Source: Solirubrum koreensis (GTDB taxonomy: Bacteria; Bacteroidota; Bacteroidia; Cytophagales; Hymenobacteraceae). From it: DNA of 64,000 nt. Below the pieces are notes generated by a model. The model had not been told where the DNA came from. It did no database searches and saw nothing but the letters and a program-made list of their open reading frames with translations. The position numbers were made by a program, and so were the translations under genes. Below are positions 19,348 to 27,142 of this stretch, one piece after another (the stretch's first letter is position 1; every line of letters starts with the position of its first letter). The stretch is taken from NCBI RefSeq assembly GCF_039541855.1, contig NZ_BAABHA010000011.1, positions 32,678 to 96,677 of the forward strand. Reading direction: 5' to 3'.

Positions 19348-20493
19348 TTATTGGTTGAGGTAAATGGACTTGAGCTGGTAAGTGCCGGTGGTGACCACCC
19401 GGTCGTTTTCGTTGACCTGGCCCTGCACCAGCACCGTTTGCTGGCCGTTCACGGCCCCGGGCTGCACAAAGCGAATCTTGAACCGCTCGGGCTCGGTGTG
19501 CACAAAGACCACGGGCTTGCCGTTGAGGTCGGTGATAGCCGAGGTGGGCACCACCAGCTGCGGGGTGCCCCCGCCGGTCTGGCCGACCACCTGCACGTTC
19601 ACGGCCTGGCCGGCGCGGTAGGCGCTGCCTTCCTGGGCATCGAGCTCCAGCACCAGCTGACGGGCCTGGTTCACGGGGTTCACCACGTTGCTGAACACCA
19701 CGAGACTGGCGGGTACGCCGGCCTGGCCCTGCAAGCCTTCTACCCGAAACCGGGCGCCGGGCGTCACCTTGGCCAGGTCCTGGGCAAATACCTGGGCTTC
19801 TACCCGCAGCTTGCCGGGGTTGATGACGCGAAACAGCTCGTCGCCCTGGTTGACTTGCTGTCCGACGGCGAGATTAAACACGTCCACCGTGCCGCTCACG
19901 GGCGAGGTGATGGACACGCGGCGCTGGCCTGCCTGCCCATTCTGGATGCTGGCGTTCTGGCGGGCCTGGCGCAGGCGCAGCTCGGCGGCCACCACGTCTT
20001 TGCGGGCGGCGATGTCGGCAATGCTCTGCAGACGGGCGTAGTCCTGCTGGGCGGCGCGCAGCTCGGCCTGGGCGTTGGCCCGCTCAGTGCTGAGGCCGAT
20101 CTGCTGGGTGGCGTCGAGGGTTTGCTCGATGACGGCCAGGGTTTGCCCGGCCCGCACGGGCTGGCCCACCTGGGCGGTCAAGCTCACGATGCGCCCGGTT
20201 TGGGGCACCACCACGCGGCCTTCACCGCCGGCTGCGGCCGATACCGTGCCGTAGAGCGTGGCCCGGCTGTAGGTGGTGGAGTACGCGGCCAAGTTGGTGC
20301 GCACCTCGAACAGGAACTGGCTTTCCTTGGGCAGCAGTACTTCGTCGGTCGAGGCCACGCCGGTGCTGGCCTTGGCCTCGCCGCCGTGGTCTTCGCCCCC
20401 GTGGGCCTGCACCAGACCCGGGGGAGGGAGCAGCACCGTCAGGACCAGTCCCGCGGCGGCCGTGGCCGCCAGGAATTTATGCTTGGTTTTCAT
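19348..20493 (-). CDS. RND periplasmic adaptor (CusB-like membrane fusion protein)
   Basis: The 381-residue protein has an N-terminal membrane anchor or signal (FLAATAAAGLVLTVLLPPPGLVQA) followed by a His-rich HGGEDHGGE segment that probably binds metal. The core is that of a membrane-fusion adaptor: biotinyl-lipoyl halves (GRIVSLTAQVGQPVRAGQTLAVIEQ and VSGTVDVFNLAVGQQVNQGDELFRV) flank a helical hairpin rich in Gln/Ala/Arg, then beta-barrel segments. It links the RND pump to the TolC-like channel. The next gene upstream, only 12 bp away, encodes a protein with the same HGGEDHG motif after its signal peptide, which suggests joint metal handling. Confidence 0.92.
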   Translation of the reverse strand: MKTKHKFLAATAAAGLVLTVLLPPPGLVQAHGGEDHGGEAKASTGVASTDEVLLPKESQFLFEVRTNLAAYSTTYSRATLYGTVSAAAGGEGRVVVPQTGRIVSLTAQVGQPVRAGQTLAVIEQTLDATQQIGLSTERANAQAELRAAQQDYARLQSIADIAARKDVVAAELRLRQARQNASIQNGQAGQRRVSITSPVSGTVDVFNLAVGQQVNQGDELFRVINPGKLRVEAQVFAQDLAKVTPGARFRVEGLQGQAGVPASLVVFSNVVNPVNQARQLVLELDAQEGSAYRAGQAVNVQVVGQTGGGTPQLVVPTSAITDLNGKPVVFVHTEPERFKIRFVQPGAVNGQQTVLVQGQVNENDRVVTTGTYQLKSIYLNQ

Positions 20494-20505
20494 ATTGGGG
20501 TAGCA

Positions 20506-21135
20506 TTAAGGGAAGGGGGCGCGGCGGCTGGCGGTCAACGCCTGCTCCGAGGTTTGCAGCACGGGCTCTAATGGCTGACGCCGGCGGCGCAGGAGCAGGG
20601 CCGTAAGGCCAATGCCGAGCACAAAGGCCCCGACTAAGGCCAGGATGGTTTTCCAGGACGAGAAAAGCGAAGTAGCCGCAGCGGGAGCCGCAGCCGCCAC
20701 GGGCAGCTTCTCGCCTACCTTAATGCCGTCGAGCAGCAGCAGGTCGGCCGTTTCGCCGGCCACGACGTTGAGGGCAAAGCTGTAGGCCTTGTTGGCCGGG
20801 AACTGGCCTTCCACCAGGTACACGCCCGGCTCCTGCTCGGTCACTGCCCATTTCAGGTTGGCATCTTCGGGGTTGGTGAGCGTGAGCTTGGCCCCTTTGA
20901 TGGGAGCATTGGTGGCGTAGTCGGAGAGGAACAGGCGCAAATCGGCGGGCTTGCCCCCTTCCAGGGGCTCGTAGCGCAGCAGCGCTTCGAACTGTTCCGA
21001 GAGCGCAGCCACCGAAAACGACGTCGCGCCCGCGGCCGTGCCCGCTTTGGGTCCGTCGCCGTGGTCCTCGCCCCCGTGGGCGTAGGCCGTACCGCAAAGC
21101 AGCAGGCCCAGCAGCAAAATCAGGAGTTGTTTCAT
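20506..21135 (-). CDS. Periplasmic protein with HGGEDHG motif and C-terminal membrane anchor
   Basis: The 209-residue protein has a signal peptide (MKQLLILLLGLLLCGTAYA), then AHGGEDHGDG, an Ig-like beta-rich domain (LRLFLSDYATNAPIKGAKLTLTNPE...VYLVEGQFPANKAYSFALNVV) and a single C-terminal helix (TILALVGAFVLGIGLTALLL) followed by an Arg-rich end. The topology is periplasmic with an anchor in the inner membrane. It lies between the TolC-like and adaptor genes with gaps of about 12 bp, so it is part of the efflux operon. The function is unknown; capture of periplasmic metal for the adaptor is a reasonable guess. Confidence 0.75.
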   Translation of the reverse strand: MKQLLILLLGLLLCGTAYAHGGEDHGDGPKAGTAAGATSFSVAALSEQFEALLRYEPLEGGKPADLRLFLSDYATNAPIKGAKLTLTNPEDANLKWAVTEQEPGVYLVEGQFPANKAYSFALNVVAGETADLLLLDGIKVGEKLPVAAAAPAAATSLFSSWKTILALVGAFVLGIGLTALLLRRRRQPLEPVLQTSEQALTASRRAPFP

Positions 21136-21147
21136 GATGGTTGACGG

Positions 21148-22395
21148 TTATTCGCCCCGCAGGTAGTTAAGCTCGACCAAAGCCTGGCGGTAGTCGCGGA
21201 TGGTGGTCAGGTAGGTATTCTGGATGGCAAAGGCCTGGTTTAAGCTCAAAATGAGCTGCAGGTAACTCACTTCCCCGGCCCGGAACAGGCGCTGGGACTG
21301 GCTGATGATGGCACGCGACTGGGGTAGGCCGGTTTGCTCGTAGTAACCCAGCGAGGCGGAAAACTTGCGCGAGTCGGCCAGCGCCTGCTGGTACTGGGTG
21401 CTCAGTTCCAGGCGCTGGGCCTGCAGCTGGTAGCTGGCGGCCTGGGAGCGGGCCGTGGCCGCCTGCAGCTGCGAGCGGTACGTCCAGAACCAGATGGGAA
21501 CCGACACGCCAAACTGGAAGCGGTACTTCAAAGCCGAGTTCTCAAACGCTTGGTTCTGATAGCCCACCGTTAACGCCGGCGTGCGGCGGGCCCGCACCAA
21601 ACTGATGCCCGACTGGCTCAGGGCCACGTTCTGGGTGGCAGCGGCCAGCGTGGGGCTGCGTATTAGGGCGGCACTGTCTTCGGCCGGCAGCCCGCTGAGC
21701 AGGGTCGTACCGGTTTGGGCCAGCTCCGCGCCGGTGCGGCTCAGGTCGGTGCTGGTAGCCAGGACTTCGCTAGGGCGACCGAGCAGCAAACCCAAACGGC
21801 GCTGGGCGGCCTGCCGGTCGGCGGTGGCCTGCTGCAGCAGCACGGTCACCTGCCGGGCTTCGGCGTCGGTGCTGATGCGCTGCAGCGAGGTGACTTCACC
21901 AGCCGTGAACAGGCGCTCGGTGGCCAGGCGCAGCGCCCGAAACAGGCTGTCTTGGTACGTGAGCTGCCGCACCTGCGCCTCCGTGAACTGCAGGCTCAGG
22001 TAGGCCAGGCGCGTGTCGCGCAGCACGCTGGCCCGGCTCACGTCGCGGTTGCGTTCGGCCAGGGTGATGCCGGCCTGTGCTACCCGCCGCTGCTGGCGGT
22101 AGACGTTGGGCAGGTCGATGGTTTGCACCACGCCCGGGGCCCACATCTCGCCCGTGGGGGCCGAGAACAGAAAGTCCGGGTTGGCCGGCGCAAACGAGCC
22201 GCGCTTGAGGGCGCGCTGCTCCTCGATTTCGCGGTCCGCCTGGCGCAGCCGCGGGTGCTGGCGCATTGTCTGGGCTTCGGCGCTGTCCAAACTGACGACG
22301 GTTTGCGCCCAGGTCCTTTCCCGCCCTAACCCAAGAAGCAGCACGGCTAGTACCAGCAGCCCAAAGGCCCTGCTATTTATTTTCAAAGACTTCAT
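21148..22395 (-). CDS. TolC-family outer-membrane channel (CusC-like)
   Basis: A 415-residue outer-membrane efflux protein. It has an N-terminal signal peptide (AFGLLVLAVLLLGLGRERTWA) and two repeats of long amphipathic helices with the OEP pattern: LRQADREIEEQRALKRGSFAPANPDFLFS early, SLQRISTDAEARQVTVLLQQATADRQAAQRRLG in the middle, and YQQALADSRKFSASLGYYEQTGLPQSRAIISQSQRLFRAGEVSYLQLILSLNQ late. It would form the exit duct of the RND system. It appears to be the first gene of the efflux block; 102 bp separate it from the next upstream gene, and no operator copy is seen there. Confidence 0.9.
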   Translation of the reverse strand: MKSLKINSRAFGLLVLAVLLLGLGRERTWAQTVVSLDSAEAQTMRQHPRLRQADREIEEQRALKRGSFAPANPDFLFSAPTGEMWAPGVVQTIDLPNVYRQQRRVAQAGITLAERNRDVSRASVLRDTRLAYLSLQFTEAQVRQLTYQDSLFRALRLATERLFTAGEVTSLQRISTDAEARQVTVLLQQATADRQAAQRRLGLLLGRPSEVLATSTDLSRTGAELAQTGTTLLSGLPAEDSAALIRSPTLAAATQNVALSQSGISLVRARRTPALTVGYQNQAFENSALKYRFQFGVSVPIWFWTYRSQLQAATARSQAASYQLQAQRLELSTQYQQALADSRKFSASLGYYEQTGLPQSRAIISQSQRLFRAGEVSYLQLILSLNQAFAIQNTYLTTIRDYRQALVELNYLRGE

Positions 22396-22497
22396 ACAAA
22401 CAGGTTATAACCAGTCAGTGGGCCGCCTGCCGTTGCAGCAGCAAGCGGCCCAGACGGAGGGTAGCCAGACGCGAAGCGCCTGGTACATGGGCTCCGC

Positions 22498-23055
22498 CTA
22501 CGACTTTTTCACGAGGGCCATGCCGCACTTGGGGCAGCTGCCGGGCTTGTCGCTGGCGCTACCCTCGCAGTTCATCGGGCAGGTGTAGGCCGCAGACACG
22601 GCCTTGGTGGATTTCGCCGCCTTGTCGAGCTTCTCAAAGCGGGCGCTGAGCGAGCTGCCGTTGGCTTTCAGGCTCACGATGGCCGTGCGCAGGGTGGTGC
22701 CGGCGGGCACAGCGGCCACGAAATGGTCGCCGGTGGGGGTCAACTTCACGGAGCTGGTTTTGCCCGCCGTGCTCAGCAGCATGGCCGTGCCGGTGGAGCG
22801 GTCCAGGGGCAAGGCCTTTTCGTTGGCGTCGAGCAGGTACACGTGTACTTCGCTGGCTTGCTGCACCAGCTCGATGTGGTACTTGCCAGCCGTGCGCACG
22901 ATGCCGCCGTGGGGTGATTTGTGGGCGTGGGATTCGCCGGCGGCCTGGTGGCCGTGGGCGGCGGTGCCGGGCTTGTGGCTGTGCTGGGCCTGCGAGGCCA
23001 GGGGCACCAGGGCGAAAAGAGCAGCGGCAATAAAGGAGATTCTTACAATCTTCAT
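22498..23055 (-). CDS. Secreted heavy-metal-binding protein (His-rich, CPM...CPKCGM tail)
   Basis: The 185-residue protein has a signal peptide (ISFIAAALFALVPLASQAQ), a His-rich spacer (HSHKPGTAAHGHQAAGESHAHKSPHGG), a compact beta-rich domain, and a C-terminal zinc-ribbon-like heavy-metal-binding domain, YTCPMNCEGSASDKPGSCPKCGMALV. That last motif is found in CusB/CopZ-type and YHS-like metal binders. The lipoprotein at 23900-24847 has the same type of motif (YACPMHPEVT...CPKCGMNL). A periplasmic metal buffer is the likely role. Confidence 0.85.
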   Translation of the reverse strand: MKIVRISFIAAALFALVPLASQAQHSHKPGTAAHGHQAAGESHAHKSPHGGIVRTAGKYHIELVQQASEVHVYLLDANEKALPLDRSTGTAMLLSTAGKTSSVKLTPTGDHFVAAVPAGTTLRTAIVSLKANGSSLSARFEKLDKAAKSTKAVSAAYTCPMNCEGSASDKPGSCPKCGMALVKKS

Positions 23056-23135
23056 GGAGAATGGATAAAAAGGTATGGGGTGGGTAAAGGGCAGGCTGCA
23101 TGGCGCCGGTCGGCGCCGCGCAGCCTGCCGGTGAA

Positions 23136-23846
23136 TTACATCTTGTCGGCGTTCCGGGCGTGCCAGGCTTTGAAATCGGCGATTTCCTTCTGCTGGGTGT
23201 CGACCATGTGCTGGGCCAGTTCCTTGAGCTTGGTGTCCTTGCCGTGGGCCAGCTCGGCCTTGGCCATGTCCATGGCGCTTTGGTGGTGCACCGTCATCAT
23301 CATGTTGAAGTTCATGTCGGGGTTGGCCACCGTCTTGGGCATGTTGTTCATCATGTTGTCCATCGACGTTTTCATCTGGGCGGTGAAGGGGTCGTTCGGG
23401 TCCTGCGGCTTGTAGTTGGTCGGGGCGTTGTCAAGCCGGGTAGCGAAGGCTTCGAGCTCGGCGATTTCCTTTTGCTGGTCGGCTTTGATTTTCTCGGCCA
23501 TCTGGCGCATGGTGGCGTCCTTGCCGTCGCGCAGCTGGATGTCGGCCATCGCCACGGCCCCGCGGTGGTGCTCCATCATGTGGTGGGCAAAGTCGTGGTC
23601 CACGTTGCCCTTCATTTTCATGGCTTCCATCTTCTGCATCATCTCGTTCATGGCCACTAGCTGCGGCGAGTCACCGCCCGTGGCACCGGACGAATGGTCC
23701 ATGCCGGCCATGTCACCCGCGGCCGAGTCTGCCGGGGCGGTTGTTTCGGTGGTGGCCGTCGTATCAGCGGCCTTGTCGCTGTTGCAGCTGGCCGTCAGCA
23801 GGGAGCCCGAGCAGAGGGCAGCGAGGTAAAAAGCGGACTTTTTCAT
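23136..23846 (-). CDS. DUF305 lipoprotein with duplicated His/Met-rich domain
   Basis: The 236-residue protein has a lipoprotein signal (FYLAALCSGSLLTASCNSDK, lipid-modified Cys predicted). The mature protein contains two DUF305 units: DHDFAHHMMEHHRGAVAMADIQL...ADQQKEIAELEAF, then NPDMNFNMMMTVHHQSAMDMAKAEL...VDTQQKEIADFKAW. Each is a ferritin-like helical pair with HHMxxHH ligands. DUF305 proteins are common in copper and silver loci and are thought to bind metal; no enzymatic role is established. A related single gene is at 30524-31141 on the other arm of the island. Confidence 0.85.
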   Translation of the reverse strand: MKKSAFYLAALCSGSLLTASCNSDKAADTTATTETTAPADSAAGDMAGMDHSSGATGGDSPQLVAMNEMMQKMEAMKMKGNVDHDFAHHMMEHHRGAVAMADIQLRDGKDATMRQMAEKIKADQQKEIAELEAFATRLDNAPTNYKPQDPNDPFTAQMKTSMDNMMNNMPKTVANPDMNFNMMMTVHHQSAMDMAKAELAHGKDTKLKELAQHMVDTQQKEIADFKAWHARNADKM

Positions 23847-23899
23847 GGGGTTTGGTTGGGGTTAGTGGAAAAAGGAAATGAGGCGGTTAGTAGAAGGCG

Positions 23900-24847
23900 C
23901 TAGGCCTTCACGTTGATAGTGAAGTCGCCGGTGTGAATCTTCCCGCCGTGGTTGAACTGCAGGAAGACACGGTAGAGGCCGGGCTTTTCGAAGTTGGTGT
24001 TGAAGCCAATGTTGGGACCCTTGTCGGCCTGGTCGTTGGGGTGCACGTGCAGGTACTGCTCGGTGTCCTCGCTGATGACCACCACGTGGCCGAGCGCCCC
24101 GAGGTAGTTCTCCAGGTTCGTGACGGGCTGCCCGCCCTGCGTAATGTTGATTTTCATGCCCAGCAGCTGGCCCACTTTCAGGTCTTTGTCAAAGGAGAGC
24201 GTGGCCTGGTAGCCGTCCTTGTCCGACTGCATGTCGTCGTTCTTGAACTTGACCGGCGCATACGCCGCACCCTTCACGGTGAGGGGCTGGCGGCCCAGCT
24301 GGTGGCCCGAGCCGGTGGGCGTGTAGTCCTGAAACAGCACGTAGTCGCCGCCTTTCGGGAAAGTGTACTGCACTTTATAGTCACCGGCGGCGGTGTACTC
24401 GGGGTGCTCGTGGTAAAACTGGCCCAGGTCTTTGGAGACGATGATGAGGTGAATTTTCTTCTCGTGCACCACATCCAGGGGCACAGGAGCCGAACCCTTA
24501 CCCGTTTCCACGGGCGTAAAGGCCAGCGTGGTGGGCTGCCCGGCGGTTACCTCCGTGGGGGTGGGCACCAGTTTCATCTCGTAGGTTTTGCCGTTGGCTA
24601 CTTTGTCGTTGTGCTCCAGGTTCATGCCGCACTTGGGGCACTTGTCGCCCTCCTTAGTGCTGGTCACCTCGGGGTGCATGGGGCAGGCGTAGGTGTGGCC
24701 CCCGCCGTGTTCGGCGGTGCCTTCGGCCGGGCCGTTGGTGGGCGTCGTGACGGTGTTGGTGGCGCTGCTGGACTCCGTTTCGGAAGAGCAGCTAACAGTG
24801 GTAAGCAGGCTGGCCAAAGCCAGCAGGGAAAGCGGTAAGCGGTACAT
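23900..24847 (-). CDS. Lipoprotein with heavy-metal-binding domain and periplasmic beta domain
   Basis: The 315-residue protein starts MYRLPLSLLALASLLTTVSCSS, a lipoprotein signal that fixes the start at 24847. A His-rich linker leads to YACPMHPEVTSTKEGDKCPKCGMNLEH, a heavy-metal-binding domain. The rest is a ~240-residue beta-rich part with YHEHPEYTAAGDYKVQYTFPKGGDYVLFQDYTP and YLHVHPN...KPGLYRVFLQFNHGGKIHTGDF, resembling YtkA/FixH-type folds. The paired His in the strands would add ligands. It probably sits on the outer or inner membrane facing the periplasm as a metal scavenger. The genes downstream on the same strand are also metal-binding lipoproteins. Confidence 0.8.
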   Translation of the reverse strand: MYRLPLSLLALASLLTTVSCSSETESSSATNTVTTPTNGPAEGTAEHGGGHTYACPMHPEVTSTKEGDKCPKCGMNLEHNDKVANGKTYEMKLVPTPTEVTAGQPTTLAFTPVETGKGSAPVPLDVVHEKKIHLIIVSKDLGQFYHEHPEYTAAGDYKVQYTFPKGGDYVLFQDYTPTGSGHQLGRQPLTVKGAAYAPVKFKNDDMQSDKDGYQATLSFDKDLKVGQLLGMKINITQGGQPVTNLENYLGALGHVVVISEDTEQYLHVHPNDQADKGPNIGFNTNFEKPGLYRVFLQFNHGGKIHTGDFTINVKA

Positions 24848-24915
24848 AAGATGGGAATGGGGGTTGAACATGGAGCAGCTCAGCGGGAGAGCGGCCCGGG
24901 GCTCCGGCGTGGGGG

Positions 24916-25047
24916 TTAGGCCTGCCACTGCTGCCAGAGCGCGAAGCCCAGCACGGCGGCCACCACGGCGTAGAGCAGGTAGGAAAGCAGGCGGCGAACC
25001 GGGCCCCGGGGAGGGGGAGCGCCTGCTTCCTGGCAACAACTCTTCAT
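24916..25047 (-). CDS. Small membrane protein with N-terminal Cys pair (43 aa)
   Basis: A short frame starts MKSCCQEAGAPPPRG, then RRLLSYLLYAVVAAVLGFALWQQ as a single hydrophobic helix, and stops at 24916. The Cys-Cys at residues 4-5 followed by one membrane span is a pattern I recall from tiny proteins in Bacteroidetes metal loci, where the thiols may bind copper. It lies 68 bp before the metal-binding lipoprotein gene on the same strand. No promoter is evident and the function is unknown. Confidence 0.5.
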   Translation of the reverse strand: MKSCCQEAGAPPPRGPVRRLLSYLLYAVVAAVLGFALWQQWQA

Positions 25048-25182
25048 TGTCAGGCGGGTAAACCAGGAAGAATAAGGGAGGGGTGGCGGGCGCACCTAAG
25101 CGCCGGGCGGACACGCAAAAGCAAAGGCTCGCCCCGGACATAGCATAGCTATACCGGGGCGAGCCTGGAACGCGTCAATCAA

Positions 25183-25671
25183 TCAAACAGTCAGCGACTG
25201 AATGAAAATGCGGATGTCGGGAATTTTGGGGGGCAGGTGCTCGCGGAGCACCAAAACGACCGCATTCGTGCGGTCCCACTGGCCGGCGGCCGGCCGGAAA
25301 AAGAAGTCGTTGCTGGCCGGCAGCACCGCGGGGGCCGGCGAGAGCACTGGCTTTTCGCCGGGCGTCGCGAGCGACTTGAGTACGGCGGCCGAATTATCCT
25401 GGCAGCAATCGTCCTTGCCCGTAAGCTTGGCGTTGTGCTTGGCCAGGTCAGGCTTGACCTTGGCCGGCTTCTGCTGGGTAGTGGATTTGCCGTGGCCGTG
25501 GCAGCCGGGATGCCCGGGCTTTTGAACGGCAGAAGCTTTGGCCGCCGGCGCGGGCGCGGCCAGTACCGGATTCAGGGTTGCGCAGTAGCACTGGCCCACG
25601 AACACGTTGACGAAGACGAGCAGGAAGCTCGTCGCCAGCAAACGGCGGAAAGGGAACAGGCTACGGAACAT
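25183..25671 (-). CDS. Secreted Cys/His-containing hypothetical protein
   Basis: The 162-residue protein begins MFRSLFPFRRLLATSFLLVFVNVFVGQCYCA, a signal peptide ending at a Cys pair. The Ala/Lys-rich middle holds a HPGCHGHGK segment and DDCCQDN. The C-terminus (VVLVLREHLPPKIPDIRIFIQSLTV) is the kind seen in short proteins placed before TonB receptors and metal pumps. The internal start at 25671 is chosen for its signal peptide; residues encoded upstream do not fit. It is the first gene of the long minus-strand run and is divergent from the peptidase gene. A role in copper binding is possible. Confidence 0.65.
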   Translation of the reverse strand: MFRSLFPFRRLLATSFLLVFVNVFVGQCYCATLNPVLAAPAPAAKASAVQKPGHPGCHGHGKSTTQQKPAKVKPDLAKHNAKLTGKDDCCQDNSAAVLKSLATPGEKPVLSPAPAVLPASNDFFFRPAAGQWDRTNAVVLVLREHLPPKIPDIRIFIQSLTV

Positions 25672-25866
25672 GACAGGCGCTAAGCAACTGCAAAAATAGT
25701 CTTCTGTGCAGAAAGTGCAGGACTGATTATTTACTGCCATTCCCGGCTAAGAGTTCCGGCATGGCTTGCCTGACAAGGGGCCAGAGATAATGAAAAGGGC
25801 TTAAATATGAGGTGCAGGCCGCTTTCTTTTGCCTCGCGCAATAAACTTGCAAACCAGCTGACCGCC

Positions 25867-25899
25867 AAATTATGCAAGCCTAAAGCAAGATTATGTAAA
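25867..25899 (+). promoter_or_regulatory. Copper-island operator copy 5, before the trypsin-like gene
   Basis: AAATTATGCAAG (25867-25878) is followed at 21 bp by TTATGTAAA (25891-25899), nearly identical to copy 1. It points toward the peptidase gene whose ATG is 161 bp on. No clear -7 box follows at the usual offset. The rest of the 25672-26059 divergent gap holds nothing else identifiable. Confidence 0.6.
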
Positions 25900-26059
25900 T
25901 CTATTCCGGCTAAGTAGCTGGGAATTGGGAACGAAAAATGAGAATTGTACAGGTTTTTTTCCAGCAGCGGGGTCGGATTACGTATTTATGAGTGGGACGG
26001 GTCGTCAGTCAACTTTCGGGTGGCCCCGACCAATAACTTATTTTTTATCCTTTTACCGT

Positions 26060-26905
26060 ATGGCTATTACGCCAACAACTCTTCAGCTTTTTCGCCAGAT
26101 AAAAGCCCAGCAACTCAGCATCGCCACCGAGGCGATACTGCAATCCACCCTCCAGTTTTACTGGTACAACGAGGAGAAGCAACTCAAAGCCCTCGGCAGT
26201 GGCGTGCTGCTCACCATCGACAACCGCTTCTTCGTGGCTACCGCCGCCCACGTCATCCACCAGGGCCACGGTAACACGTTTGTGCTGCTGGGCGACTACG
26301 AGGTGACGCTGGCGGGCACGTGGTGCGCCACCACCCCGACCGTCGTTGACCTGGCCGTCCTCGAACTCAGCGACGCCGCCCAACTAGCCGAGTTGCAGCG
26401 GGCCTACCGGTTTCTTACCCTGACCGACCTCTCCACCCGGCGCCGGCACCTCAACGACCTGTACCTGATTGTCGGTTATCCCGCCACCAAGACCAAGGTA
26501 TACGGGGGGTACTCCCACGCCAAGCCCTACCCGTTGCAAGCGCAAGAGGCCAGCGGCTTTGATTTTGCGACCCATCAACTACAGCCGGCCACCCACTTGG
26601 TGCTGGACGGCACCGGTCTGGTCGTTTCCGCTTCCAATCCAAACCCGCACAGAACGCCGGACCTGGAAGGCAGCAGCGGGGGCGGCGTGTGGCACAACGG
26701 CAACTACCTGAAAGGCGACCCCGCCCGGGAGAAGCGGCTGGTGGGCCTGCTCACCCGGGAAGTATACGAGGGCCGGGGGCCGGGCCGGCGCCGGAGTCTG
26801 CTGGTTACGCGCACCGCCGTGCTGCTGGAGTTCATGCGGCAGGCCTTTGGCCTGAGCATCCCGGCACCCAACACGCGTAAGTCGAAAGCGACGCCTGTCG
26901 TATAG
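26060..26905 (+). CDS. Trypsin-like serine peptidase, cytoplasmic
   Basis: The 281-residue protein carries the chymotrypsin-fold triad in order: H64 in VATAAHVIH, D97 in VVDLAVLEL and S206 in EGSSGGGVW. The start at MAITPTTLQLFRQIKAQ is preferred, because the 45 residues encoded upstream lie over the probable promoter. No signal peptide or PDZ domain is visible, unlike DegP-type proteases, so it should act inside the cell or be an orphan trypsin-2 domain protein. It is flanked by copper genes and has a copy of the island operator upstream, so induction by copper is suggested. The substrate is unknown. Confidence 0.8.
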   Translation: MAITPTTLQLFRQIKAQQLSIATEAILQSTLQFYWYNEEKQLKALGSGVLLTIDNRFFVATAAHVIHQGHGNTFVLLGDYEVTLAGTWCATTPTVVDLAVLELSDAAQLAELQRAYRFLTLTDLSTRRRHLNDLYLIVGYPATKTKVYGGYSHAKPYPLQAQEASGFDFATHQLQPATHLVLDGTGLVVSASNPNPHRTPDLEGSSGGGVWHNGNYLKGDPAREKRLVGLLTREVYEGRGPGRRRSLLVTRTAVLLEFMRQAFGLSIPAPNTRKSKATPVV

Positions 26906-27014
26906 TAAACAAGCATTCCGAACAGCGGCGAGGCGAGGGGGCGGTAGCTGGAGATAATCTGGCTACCGCGCCCTGCTCCTTTTTTGAGCCGGACCAGCCC
27001 GAGGGCTGGCCGTC

Positions 27015-27076
27015 AAATTATGCAAGTCTGCGGCAGGATTTAGTACGAACTTCCGGCAGGGGTCCGCGTTTCTTTG
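27015..27076 (+). promoter_or_regulatory. copA promoter with copper-island operator copy 6
   Basis: AAATTATGCAAG (27015-27026) is followed at 21 bp by the weaker TTTAGTACG (27039-27047), then after 21 bp by TTTCTTTG (27069-27076), a one-mismatch -7 box. The spacing matches the HMA promoter. The copA start is 67 bp beyond the -7 box. The 26906-27014 stretch holds nothing clear. Confidence 0.65.
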
Positions 27077-27142
27077 TAGGGTGATTTCGTCTGTTGACCA
27101 CCGCAACCGGTGGCTTGCAAATCAGCTTATTCTTTGCTACTT

